This document shows positions 7,897 through 16,420 of a DNA stretch of 64,000 bases, one piece after another; within the stretch, counting starts at the first letter, position 1, and each line of letters opens with the position of its first letter. Under the pieces are notes generated by a model that had not been told where the DNA came from, searched no databases, and saw only the letters and a program-made list of their open reading frames with translations. A program made the position numbers and the translations under genes. Source of the DNA: Terriglobia bacterium (GTDB taxonomy: Bacteria > Acidobacteriota > Terriglobia > Bryobacterales > Bryobacteraceae); the NCBI GenBank assembly GCA_020073345.1, contig JAIQFI010000003.1:186001-250000 (forward strand). The letters are read 5' to 3'.

Positions 7897-10800
7897 GTCC
7901 GCGCTGTTTATCGCCTTGCTGGTTCTTGGCGCGGCCGTCCTTCCGCTTCTCGGTTCCGAGCATCACGGCACTGTGAAATTCGGGGGATTACCGCTGCCAG
8001 GCGCCACTGTGACAGCCAAGCAGGGGGATAAGAGCTTCGGCGCGATCACCGATCTGGAAGGCCGCTATTCCTTTGCCGATTTGCCGGACGGCTCCTGGAC
8101 GATTCAGGTCGAAATGCCGCTGTTCGCTCCCCTGCAACAGGACGTGACGGTTGCCGCAAGTGCAGCCGCGGCGGAGTGGGACTTGAAGCTGCTACCGGCC
8201 GAGCAGATCAATGCGATGGTGACGCCGGCTAGCCCACGGCTTCAGGTCGCGGAAACTCCCACTCCGTCAGCGGCTCCTCCCAAACCGCCGCGCAATGGAA
8301 AGGCAGCGCCGGCGCCCACGAACACAACAACTGCGTTTCAGCGCACCGACCTGAACGCCGCGCCCGCGGCGAACAATAATAGTCCCGCTCCGGCGGCCGA
8401 CAGCGGCGTTCCTCAGGATGCCAGCGCGTTGAGCCAGCGCGCAGCCGATGGACTCCTCATCAACGGAAGCGTGAACAACGGAGCCAGCTCGCCCTTTGCG
8501 CAACTGCAGGCGTTCGGAAACAATCGTCGCGGCGTGCGATCACTGTACAACGGCAATCTCGGATTCAGTCTGCGCAATTCATCGTTGGATGCGCGGACCT
8601 TTTCGCTGACCGGACAGGATACGCCCAAGCCTGGTTATAACCAAATGCAGGGCCTGGCGTCCTTCGGCGGCCCGGTGAAGATTCCCGGCCTGATCAAGCG
8701 GAACGGGCCGAACTTTAACGTTAACTATCAGTGGACCCACAATCGCAACGCGTCGACCACCCCCGGGTTGATGCCGACGCCGGCGATGCGGACCGGCGAT
8801 TTCTCGGGCACCCCCTTCATCGTGCGCGATCCCAACACCGGCGTCGCGTTCCCGGGAAACGTCATCCCGGTGGAGCGGATCAGCCCGGAGGCCCGCGCGT
8901 TGTTGAATCTATATCCGCTGCCCAACTTCGTTGGCCGATACAACTACCAGATTCCGCTGATCGGCGGGACCCACCAGGACAGTCTGCAGGCGCGAATGAA
9001 TAAGCAGGTCAAGAAGAACCAATTCTCGGGCACGTTCGGGTTGCAGAGCACCCGCACCGACAATACGAACCTGCTCGGGTTTCTGGATACGGGCCGTACG
9101 CTGGGCATGAACCTGCAGCTGGGATGGAGACATCAGTTCACTCCTCGGGCCTTCGTCAACGTGGGCTACCAGTTCAGCCGTTTTTCGTCGGAGAACATCC
9201 CCTTTTTCGCGCACCGGGAGAACATCTCCGGCTTGGCCGGCATCACTGGGAACAATCAGGAGCCGGTGAATTACGGCCCTCCGGGACTCTCTTTTGCCAG
9301 CGGCATCACAGCTCTGAGCGACGCCCAATACTCGGCGATCCACAACCAGAACAACGGTGTTTCGGTGGATGCCCTGTGGAATCGCGGACGCCACAACGTG
9401 ACTTACGGTACCAGCTTCCGCCGGCTGCAGCTCAACTCCATCGGGCAGCAGGAGCCGCGGGGAACGTTTACATTTACCGGGCTGGCCGCGGGTTCGGATT
9501 TCGGCGGGTTCTTGTTAGGCGTGCCGGACACCTCTTCCATTGCCTTCGGAAACGCCGACAAATACTTCCGCTCGTCCAACTATGATGCGTTCGTCACTGA
9601 CGATTGGCGCATGCGATCGGGATTCACACTGAACGTGGGTGTGCGTTGGGATTACGGTTCCCCGATTACAGAATTGTACGGACGCCTGGTGAATCTGGAC
9701 GTGGCTCCGGGCTTCGCCGCCGTGACACCGGTGCTGGGCCAAAGCCCCACGGGTGCACTTACGCAGCAGAGCTACCCCAGCTCGCTGGTTCACCCGGATA
9801 AAAACAACATCGCACCCAGAATCGGCATCTCCTGGCGTCCCTTCTCCGCATCGTCGATGGTGGTTCGCGCCGGTTACGGTGTTTACTACGACACCTCCGT
9901 ATACCAAAGCATCGCCAGTCAGATGGCGCAGCAATCTCCTCTCTCGAAAAGCTTGCGAGTTCAGAACGGCCCCGATACGCCCTTAACTCTGAAGAATGGT
10001 TTTATCGGCTCTCCCAACATCACTGCGAACTCATTCGCCATCGATCCTAATTTCCGGGTGGGATACGCACAGAACTGGCAGGCGTCGGTTGAACGCGACT
10101 TGCCGGCCGCCCTGCAAATGGTGGCGACCTACCTGGGAGTCAAGGGCACGCGCGCGCAGCAGCAGTTCTTGCCGAATACGTTCGCGCCTGGAGCCTTGAA
10201 TCCCTGCCCCACGTGTCCCTCGGGATTCACCTACCTGACCTCCAACGGGAATTCGATGCGGCACGCCGCGTTAATCCAATTGCGACGCCGCCTGCGGAGC
10301 GGCTTTACCGCCGAGCTGCAGTACACCTTCTCCAAATCGATCGACGATGCCTTGTTGGGCGGGGGGCAAGGAGCTGTCATCGCCCAAGACTGGCTGAACC
10401 TCAGGGGCGAGCGTGCCCTCTCGAATTTCGATCAGCGCCATCTCCTGTCGCTCCAGATGCAGTACACCAGCGGCATGGGATTGCACGGCGGATCTCTCTT
10501 AGGGGGATGGAGAGGGACGCTGCTCAAAGAATGGACCGCATCGACGCAGGTGACCGCCGGTACCGGCCGGCCGCTTACGCCGGTTTACCAGGGCGTGGTG
10601 CCCGGCACGGGCGTAGCCGGAATCCGGCCGGATTACACGGGAGCGTCGCTCTATGACGCGCCGTCCGGCTTGTTTCTGAATCCGGCGGCGTACGTCGCCC
10701 CGCCTGCCGGCCACTGGGGAAATGCCGGAAGAAACACCATTACCGGCCCGCAGCAGTTCACGATGAACGCGTCCATGGCGCGAACCTTCCGCCTCAGCGA

Positions 10801-10957
10801 CCGGTACAGCGCCGACTTGCGAATTGACGCGGCCAACGCGCTGAACCACCCCGTGTACTCCAGCTGGGTTACCACCATTTCAAGTGCGCAGTTCGGGCTT
10901 CCGACTTTCGCGAATCCGATGCGAAGCGTGCAAACCACCGTACGAGTGAGGTTCTAA
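7871..10957 (+). CDS. TonB-dependent-receptor-like outer-membrane protein with carboxypeptidase-regulatory domain
   Basis: A 1028-residue protein. GTG 7871 begins a signal peptide (SKNLLKTKSALFIALLVLGA). Residues about 30-95 form a carboxypeptidase-regulatory-like beta-sandwich (GTVKFGGLPLPGATVTA, LEGRYSFADLPDGSWTI). A Pro/Ala-rich linker (about 125-180) leads to a plug-like part and a long beta-barrel with the acidobacterial receptor signature (NYQWTHNRNASTTPGLMPT, MRTGDFSG, NYDAFVTDDWRM, LTVGVRWDYG-like) and a C-terminal aromatic ending (VQTTVRVRF). These proteins are presumed to import or bind large nutrients with TonB energy; no TonB box was identified. It overlaps the TIGR03435 gene by 26 bases and is 2 bases before the VWA gene, so all are probably one transcript. 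Confidence 0.85.
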   Translation: MSKNLLKTKSALFIALLVLGAAVLPLLGSEHHGTVKFGGLPLPGATVTAKQGDKSFGAITDLEGRYSFADLPDGSWTIQVEMPLFAPLQQDVTVAASAAAAEWDLKLLPAEQINAMVTPASPRLQVAETPTPSAAPPKPPRNGKAAPAPTNTTTAFQRTDLNAAPAANNNSPAPAADSGVPQDASALSQRAADGLLINGSVNNGASSPFAQLQAFGNNRRGVRSLYNGNLGFSLRNSSLDARTFSLTGQDTPKPGYNQMQGLASFGGPVKIPGLIKRNGPNFNVNYQWTHNRNASTTPGLMPTPAMRTGDFSGTPFIVRDPNTGVAFPGNVIPVERISPEARALLNLYPLPNFVGRYNYQIPLIGGTHQDSLQARMNKQVKKNQFSGTFGLQSTRTDNTNLLGFLDTGRTLGMNLQLGWRHQFTPRAFVNVGYQFSRFSSENIPFFAHRENISGLAGITGNNQEPVNYGPPGLSFASGITALSDAQYSAIHNQNNGVSVDALWNRGRHNVTYGTSFRRLQLNSIGQQEPRGTFTFTGLAAGSDFGGFLLGVPDTSSIAFGNADKYFRSSNYDAFVTDDWRMRSGFTLNVGVRWDYGSPITELYGRLVNLDVAPGFAAVTPVLGQSPTGALTQQSYPSSLVHPDKNNIAPRIGISWRPFSASSMVVRAGYGVYYDTSVYQSIASQMAQQSPLSKSLRVQNGPDTPLTLKNGFIGSPNITANSFAIDPNFRVGYAQNWQASVERDLPAALQMVATYLGVKGTRAQQQFLPNTFAPGALNPCPTCPSGFTYLTSNGNSMRHAALIQLRRRLRSGFTAELQYTFSKSIDDALLGGGQGAVIAQDWLNLRGERALSNFDQRHLLSLQMQYTSGMGLHGGSLLGGWRGTLLKEWTASTQVTAGTGRPLTPVYQGVVPGTGVAGIRPDYTGASLYDAPSGLFLNPAAYVAPPAGHWGNAGRNTITGPQQFTMNASMARTFRLSDRYSADLRIDAANALNHPVYSSWVTTISSAQFGLPTFANPMRSVQTTVRVRF

Positions 10958-10959
10958 AT

Positions 10960-13083
10960 ATGATGGCGCGACGGTTTCTGACCACTTTTCTCTTGCTCGT
11001 CTTGGCCGCAGGCGCTCAACAGCCGCCCACGCCAGCGCCGCAGAATCCTCCCGCGGGCGGCGACGGAACGGTGACCTTCAAGACGTCCACCCAGCTGGTG
11101 GTCGAGACCGTATCGGTCAAAGACAAGAGCGGCAAGCCCATAGAAGGCCTTACCGCGAAAGATTTCATCGTTACCGAAGACGGCATGCCGCAATCGATCG
11201 CGTTTTTCGAGTATCAAAGGCTTCCGGAGGCCCCATCGGCTCCCATCAGCGTAAGCGATGCGGCCAAGATCGCGGTGGCCCCGTTCCCCAAGCTCCCCAA
11301 ATCTCAAATCGCACCCGAAACACCCGGGGACGTGCGCTATCGCGACCGAAGACTTCTAGCCCTGTATTTCGACCTGACGGCCATGCAGATACCGGACCAA
11401 CTGCGGGCGCTGGAGGCGGCCCAAAAATTTATCCGCACGCAGATGACGCCGGCCGATCTCATGGCCATCATGACCTTCTCGAGCGGATCCGTTCAGGTTC
11501 TTCAGGACTTCACTGACGATCGGGACCGTTTGTTGAGCATCATCGAAACCCTGGCTGTGGGCGAGGATGAGAACGCGGCCGATGACACCGCCGGCGCCGA
11601 CACCGGCGCGGCCTTCGGGCAGAACGATGCGGAATTCAATCTCTTTTTCACCGATCGCCAGCTTTCCGCGCTGCAAACCGCCGCCACGATGCTCGGCAAG
11701 TTGAACGAGAAAAAGTCGCTCATCTATTTCGCCAGCGGGCTCCGGCTGAACGGGATCAACAATCAGGCCCAACTGCACGCGACCACCAACGCAGCGATCC
11801 GGGCGGGAGTCTCGTTTTGGCCGATCGATGCCCGCGGCCTCACCGCGGAGGCCCCTTTGGGTGACGCCAGCAAGAAGTCACCGGGCGGGCAAGCGATGTA
11901 TACCGGAGCGTCGGCCATGACGTCGCTGACCAACATGCAGAGATCGCAGGATACGCTATGGACGCTCGGGGCCGACACCGGCGGCAAAGCCCTGCTAGAT
12001 GTCAACGACCTCTCGCTGGGGATCGTGAACGCCCAGAGATCCTTTTCGAGCTATTACATCCTCGGGTATTACACCAGCAACGCGAATCTCGATGGAAAAT
12101 TCCGCCGTGTCAAGATTTCGCTGCGGGAGGGCCTCTCAGGCGATCTGGATTACCGCCAAGGCTACTACGCCGGGAAGGAATTCAAAAAGTTTACGAGCGC
12201 CGATAAAGACCGGCAACTCGAGGACGCTTTTATGCTCGGCGATCCGATCACGGAGTTGACGATCGCCATGGAGGTCGGCTTCTTCCAGTTGAATCGCGCG
12301 GAGTACTTCGCGCCTGTCGAGGTCAAGATTCCCGGAAGCGAATTGGCCTTGGCCAAGCGCGGTGGCGCGGAACATACGCTTCTCGACTTCATGGCCGAGG
12401 TCAAAGACGAATTCGGCAGCACGGTTTCGAACGTCCGCGACAAGGCAGACGTCAAACTAAGCGATCTCACGGCTGCCGAGCTGGCGAAGCGGCCCTATGC
12501 GTACGATACCGGCTTCACCCTGTTACCGGGGAAATACACCATCAAGATGCTGGTGCGCGACGCCGAAACGGGCAGAATCGGAACATACCAGTCCACATTC
12601 GTAGTTCCCAACCTGAATAAGGAAGAGAAGCGGATCACCATCAGTTCAGTGGTTCTCAGCAGCCAGCGCGTGGATATGCGAGATGCGGTCTTCAATGCCG
12701 CCAAGGACAAAGAGAAGGGACAGATCCAGCAATCCGCAAATCCGCTGGTCCAGGAAGGCGTCAAGCTGGTTCCGAGCGTTACCAGGGTATTTACCCGCAG
12801 CCAGGATATGTACGTTTATCTCCAGGCATACCAGCAAAACGCGGATACCCCGCACCCCCTGATCGCGTTCGTCACCTTCTACCGCGGCCAGACCAAGGCT
12901 TTCGAGACGCCGCCCATTCAAGTGACCGAGAGCCTCAACAACCGGCTGAAAACGATGCCCTTGAAATTCAGCTTTCCCCTGCAAAGACTGGCCCCCGGCG
13001 AGTATCTTTGCCAGGTGACCGTCATCGATCCAACCGGAGAGAAGGCCGCGTTCTGGCAGGCCCCGGTGATGCTTGCCCAGTAA
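10960..13083 (+). CDS. VWFA-related acidobacterial domain protein (TIGR03436 type)
   Basis: A 707-residue secreted protein: signal peptide MARRFLTTFLLLVLAAGA, then the TIGR03436 opening (TFKTSTQLVVETVSVKDKSG, GLTAKDFIVTEDG) and a von Willebrand A fold (ALYFDLTAMQIPDQLRALEA, DLMAIMTFSSGSVQVLQDFT, SLIYFASGLRLNGI, YILGYYTSNANLDGKFRRV). The metal site is degenerate: DLTAM instead of DxSxS. A C-terminal part (from about residue 440) is of unknown fold. ATG follows the receptor stop by 2 bases with GAGTGAGG upstream, and a second ATG is next to it. It is the last gene of the plus-strand cluster and converges on 13098-13952. Family function is unknown; a surface adhesion role is only a guess. Confidence 0.87.
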   Translation: MMARRFLTTFLLLVLAAGAQQPPTPAPQNPPAGGDGTVTFKTSTQLVVETVSVKDKSGKPIEGLTAKDFIVTEDGMPQSIAFFEYQRLPEAPSAPISVSDAAKIAVAPFPKLPKSQIAPETPGDVRYRDRRLLALYFDLTAMQIPDQLRALEAAQKFIRTQMTPADLMAIMTFSSGSVQVLQDFTDDRDRLLSIIETLAVGEDENAADDTAGADTGAAFGQNDAEFNLFFTDRQLSALQTAATMLGKLNEKKSLIYFASGLRLNGINNQAQLHATTNAAIRAGVSFWPIDARGLTAEAPLGDASKKSPGGQAMYTGASAMTSLTNMQRSQDTLWTLGADTGGKALLDVNDLSLGIVNAQRSFSSYYILGYYTSNANLDGKFRRVKISLREGLSGDLDYRQGYYAGKEFKKFTSADKDRQLEDAFMLGDPITELTIAMEVGFFQLNRAEYFAPVEVKIPGSELALAKRGGAEHTLLDFMAEVKDEFGSTVSNVRDKADVKLSDLTAAELAKRPYAYDTGFTLLPGKYTIKMLVRDAETGRIGTYQSTFVVPNLNKEEKRITISSVVLSSQRVDMRDAVFNAAKDKEKGQIQQSANPLVQEGVKLVPSVTRVFTRSQDMYVYLQAYQQNADTPHPLIAFVTFYRGQTKAFETPPIQVTESLNNRLKTMPLKFSFPLQRLAPGEYLCQVTVIDPTGEKAAFWQAPVMLAQ

Positions 13084-13097
13084 GGGCAGCGGCGTTA

Positions 13098-13952
13098 CTA
13101 CCGCGTGATCTTCGCGCCCTCTTTGAGGAGCTGTTCGAAATTCCCCGGATCCAGGTTGTTCTCGGCGCACACATATTCTTGCAGGCGAGTGCCTTCGCGC
13201 AGCATCAGCGTCGAATGCAGCGTCCACGGCTTGGTTAGTACCTTGGGATCCTCCATGGTCACGTCGTAATTGATCTGGTCCTTGTCCACGCGGGTAAATC
13301 GCTCCGTGATATGAAGCTCGTCAGAGTGGAAGGTCCCGGTACCCGAGAGCCAGGTCTTGTCGTTGAAGCCGGTCACATCCACCACCAGAGTGTCGCCCTC
13401 CCAGTGCCCCACGGAATTGCCCATGTAAGCCGGGATCAGATCGTCAGGATGCTTAGCATTCAGCGGAATCACCCGGAAGACGTTCATGTATTCATAGAGC
13501 ATCACAATCTGCTGCGGCGTCTGGATGATCTGCTGGGGAAACAGCCCTAAAGTCACAATTCGCGGAATCCCCGAGGGCAAACACCGCGACGTAGGATCGT
13601 CGATGGCTCGCTTGTTGTAGGACTCGAGGACTTTCTGGGCGGCCCAGGGTTGATAGGGAGCGCCTTCCCTTCCCGCGGGCCGGTCATTGGAGGACGGAGC
13701 AGCCGGTGCCGTCGGGTCCGTTCCCGTTCCGCCCACGCCCAGTCCCGTGTTCGCTTCTTCCCAGGTTCCACGGCGATTGCTGCCGCCTTGCCACACCCCC
13801 GTCAAATCAGGTTTTCCGTCGGAAGCGCGCGGGACACTTTTTGAAGGCGCTTTTGCGGCGCTTTTCACGGGCGCCTTGGCGGCCGACTTAGTTTGTGCTG
13901 GAACGGAAACAGACCACGACACAACGGCGACCGCCACAACACACCCGCGCAT
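13098..13952 (-). CDS. Conserved secreted acidobacterial protein (family with CLPxGxPR...GDTLVVDxxGFND)
   Basis: A 284-residue protein with signal peptide (MRGCVVAVAVVSWSVSVPA), an Ala/Lys linker (KSAAKAPVKSAAKAPSK), and a body with KPDLTGVWQGG, RCLPSGIPRIVTLGLFPQQI, VGHWEGDTLVVDVTGFND, LHITERFTR and EYVCAENN. The same motifs occur at 18118 and 28906, so it is one of three paralogues here. The ATG overlaps the DUF6152 stop by 1 base (TGATG), so the two are translationally coupled. The fold may be lipocalin-like beta-barrel, but the function is not known to me. It converges on the VWA gene with 14 bases between. Confidence 0.82.
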   Translation of the reverse strand: MRGCVVAVAVVSWSVSVPAQTKSAAKAPVKSAAKAPSKSVPRASDGKPDLTGVWQGGSNRRGTWEEANTGLGVGGTGTDPTAPAAPSSNDRPAGREGAPYQPWAAQKVLESYNKRAIDDPTSRCLPSGIPRIVTLGLFPQQIIQTPQQIVMLYEYMNVFRVIPLNAKHPDDLIPAYMGNSVGHWEGDTLVVDVTGFNDKTWLSGTGTFHSDELHITERFTRVDKDQINYDVTMEDPKVLTKPWTLHSTLMLREGTRLQEYVCAENNLDPGNFEQLLKEGAKITR

Positions 13953-14389
13953 CACTTCGAAACCTCCACCGCGGGAGTGTTTCCGCCATCGCCCGTTCCC
14001 GCCGGCGGCCCGAAGAACAGCTTCTTCCCGTCCGCGAACGTGACTTGCCGCGAATGCGCCCAATTCGATCCGTCCCGGGCATGCCAGCCGAACACCGTCA
14101 CCGAATCGCCCACCTTCATGGTGACGTCCTTCTTCCAGCCCGTTCTCGACAACACGCTGGGAGGATAGCCTTCGAGCTTCCAGTTGGCCACCTTACCTTT
14201 GTCGTCTTTTACATCCAGAAAAAAGTAGCTGTGCGGGTTGGTCCAGTCGATTTTTGTGATCACGCCCGTCAGCGTGACGGGCTTGGTCGCGTCGTACTCG
14301 GCGCCAAAAGAATGATGCGCCAGCAGAGCAGTCGCAAGGAGAGGGAGAGCGGCTGCGAGCCGCCACGCTCCATATATCCGTCGTGCCAT
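13952..14389 (-). CDS. DUF6152-family secreted protein
   Basis: A 145-residue protein: signal peptide (MARRIYGAWRLAAALPLLAT) cleaved before AHHSFGAEYD, then a small beta-barrel-like domain (VTLTGVITKIDWTNPHSYFF, WKLEGYPPSVLSRTGW, VTVFGWHARDGSNWA, VTFADGKKLFFGPPAG). The HHSF start and the NPH motif are typical of DUF6152, found in proteobacteria and acidobacteria often beside the secreted family encoded next to it. It is the first gene of a two-gene operon with 13098-13952 (1-base overlap). The gene diverges from the TIGR03435 gene at 14559. Role unknown. Confidence 0.85.
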   Translation of the reverse strand: MARRIYGAWRLAAALPLLATALLAHHSFGAEYDATKPVTLTGVITKIDWTNPHSYFFLDVKDDKGKVANWKLEGYPPSVLSRTGWKKDVTMKVGDSVTVFGWHARDGSNWAHSRQVTFADGKKLFFGPPAGTGDGGNTPAVEVSK

Positions 14390-14508
14390 GATTCACCCCA
14401 GCCTTTCAGTTTACGGCACTTCGTCCCCTACTGGCGCGATTCGCCGGTGGCCACGTGGATGTCGCCGAATATCACATAAATCCGGCCGCCGGCGGGGGTA
14501 ATGTTAGG

Positions 14509-14551
14509 CTTCGGAACAGAACAAATCGATTCTGAACTTCCGAAGAAGGAG
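14509..14551 (+). promoter_or_regulatory. Nested hairpin abutting the Shine-Dalgarno of a TIGR03435 gene
   Basis: CTTCGGAA (14509-14516) pairs with TTCCGAAG (14538-14545), and inside it CAGAA (14517-14521) pairs with TTCTG (14530-14534) over an 8-base loop, leaving a 3-base bulge (AAC). That is 13 base pairs in all. The Shine-Dalgarno AAGGAGG begins at once after the 3' arm and the ATG is at 14559. It could be a leader hairpin affecting translation or an operator for a dimeric protein. Confidence 0.45.
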
Positions 14552-14558
14552 GCTCGTA

Positions 14559-15440
14559 ATGCACCGTATGCAAGCAGGGAAAGCTATCTTGATGGTTCTT
14601 GGCGCCACCGCGGCTTTCGCCCAGACCCCGCCCCGGCCGGAGTTCGAGGTCGCCACCATACGGCCGTCCGCCCCCTCGCCGGAAGCGGGTGTAACAGCCG
14701 GGGTCCGGATCGACGGAGCGCAGTTCCGTTCTGCCTTTCTGACGCTCAAGGATTACCTTGGACTTGCGTACCGGGTAAAGGTGTACCAGATCTCGGGACC
14801 GGACTGGATCAGTTCCGACCGGTTCGATATCTCCGCGACATTGTCCCCGGGAACGGCGACTCAGATTCCCGAAATGATGCAGCGTTTGCTCGAGGACAGA
14901 TTCCAGATCAAGATACACCGCGAGAAGAAAGACTTTCCCGTTTACGTGCTGGAAGTGGCGAAAGGCGGGCTGAAGATGCAGGAAACCGGACCTGATCCGG
15001 ATCCAGCAAACGCCGACGCCAGGACGCCCTTGACCATCACCGGCAGCGGAAACGCCCAGGGAGTGTCTGTCAATCTGGGACGAGGAGCGTCGTATACATT
15101 CGGTGGCAACAAGTTCGAGGGTAAGCGACTGACCACAGCGATGATCGCCGGAACCCTCGAACGCTTTATGGATCGCCCCATCGTGGATATGACGGATTTG
15201 AAGGGAGCCTACGATGTCACTCTGGATGTCACGACGGAGGACTACCGGGCCATGCTGATCCATGCGGCCGTCGCAGCCGGCGTCAGCCTGCCTCCGGAAG
15301 CATTGAGATTGCTCGATGGCGCTTCTCTGCCCTCCCTTTTCGAAGCCGTTCAGAAGGTTGGCCTGAAGCTGGACGCGCGCAAAGCGCCCCTGGACATGAT
15401 TGTTGTTGATGACGCTCGCAAAACGCCGACCGATAACTGA
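14559..15440 (+). CDS. Secreted TIGR03435 protein
   Basis: A 293-residue protein with signal peptide (MHRMQAGKAILMVLGATAAF) and a complete TIGR03435 domain: PEFEVATIRPSAPSPEAG, YRVKVYQISGPDWISSDRFD, MMQRLLEDRFQIKIHREKKD, PIVDMTDLKGAYDV and the end MIVVDDARKTPTDN. A strong AAGGAGG lies 7 bases before the ATG and is preceded by a nested hairpin. It is the first of two TIGR03435 genes in tandem (next at 15470) and is divergent from the DUF6152 operon. The two share about the level of similarity seen among distant paralogues, so this is an older duplication than the M56 pair. Function unknown. Confidence 0.85.
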   Translation: MHRMQAGKAILMVLGATAAFAQTPPRPEFEVATIRPSAPSPEAGVTAGVRIDGAQFRSAFLTLKDYLGLAYRVKVYQISGPDWISSDRFDISATLSPGTATQIPEMMQRLLEDRFQIKIHREKKDFPVYVLEVAKGGLKMQETGPDPDPANADARTPLTITGSGNAQGVSVNLGRGASYTFGGNKFEGKRLTTAMIAGTLERFMDRPIVDMTDLKGAYDVTLDVTTEDYRAMLIHAAVAAGVSLPPEALRLLDGASLPSLFEAVQKVGLKLDARKAPLDMIVVDDARKTPTDN

Positions 15441-15469
15441 TATCGCTTTTAGGAGGATATGATTTAGAT

Positions 15470-16420
15470 ATGCGCAAATTCCTGTTGATCTGTGCCATCG
15501 CGGCAGTGGCGGCATTTGGCCAGCAGCCGGCCTTCGAGGTGGCCTCGATCCGCTCGGCCGCGCAGATCACTCCGGACATGATCACCTCCGGCAAACTGCA
15601 TGTCGGCATGAAGATTGACGCCGCAAGAGTGGACATCGGCTATCTGTCTCTACGCGATCTGGCTACGATGGCCTACGAAGTGAAGCCCTTCCAGGTCACG
15701 GCTCCCGACTGGATGGCGGCGCAGCGGTTCGATATTTTGGCCAAAATGCCGGATGGCGCGACCAAGGAACAAGTTCCCGCCATGTTGCGGGCGCTGCTTG
15801 AAGAACGCTTCAAGCTGGTGGCACATCGCGAGAATAAAGAACAGCCCGTGTATTCGCTAGAGGTCGGTAAGAACGGCCCGAAATTCAAGGAAGCTCCTCC
15901 CGCTGAGACGGTTTCTCCCAAACCCGAAGGCAAGGCGGATTTGGTGCTTGGAGCCGGAGACCAACAGGTGCGAATCAACCGGACCGGTGGCGGCCCGGGA
16001 GGGACGCAGATGACGATGTCGAGCCCAGAGAGCGGGACAACCAAGGTCTCAGTGGGCCCCGATGGCCAAATGCACATGGAGATCGAACGGATGACCATGG
16101 CCACCCTGGCCCAGACGCTTACGCCGATGCTCGACCGGCCGGTGATCGATCACACGGAACTGAAGGGCGCGTTTACCATCGCGCTCGATCTTTCCATCCA
16201 AGATATGATGCAGATGGCGCGAACCGCGGGAGCGTCCGTTCCGGTGATGAGTGTGCCGCTTGGCGGACCCGCTGGCGGGCCTGCTATTGCCGCGTCCGAT
16301 CCATCCGGCGGCACGATTTTCACCAGCGTGCAAAAGCTCGGGCTGAAGCTCGAAAAACAGAAAGAGCCGATCGAGACCATCGTCGTCGAGAGTGCCGAGA
16401 AAAATCCCACCGAGAACTAG
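15470..16420 (+). CDS. Secreted TIGR03435 protein
   Basis: A 316-residue protein: signal peptide (MRKFLLICAIAAVAAFG), then PAFEVASIRSAAQITPDM, MAYEVKPFQVTAPDWMAA, MLRALLEERFKLVAHRENKE, a Gly/Pro-rich insertion (about residues 160-195), RPVIDHTELKGAFTIALDL, and a terminal TIVVESAEKNPTEN. TAGGAGGATATG upstream gives the ribosome binding site. It follows 14559 by 29 bases and probably shares its transcript. Its stop codon abuts that of the convergent LssY_C gene with no bases between. Fifth TIGR03435 domain of the window. Confidence 0.85.
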   Translation: MRKFLLICAIAAVAAFGQQPAFEVASIRSAAQITPDMITSGKLHVGMKIDAARVDIGYLSLRDLATMAYEVKPFQVTAPDWMAAQRFDILAKMPDGATKEQVPAMLRALLEERFKLVAHRENKEQPVYSLEVGKNGPKFKEAPPAETVSPKPEGKADLVLGAGDQQVRINRTGGGPGGTQMTMSSPESGTTKVSVGPDGQMHMEIERMTMATLAQTLTPMLDRPVIDHTELKGAFTIALDLSIQDMMQMARTAGASVPVMSVPLGGPAGGPAIAASDPSGGTIFTSVQKLGLKLEKQKEPIETIVVESAEKNPTEN

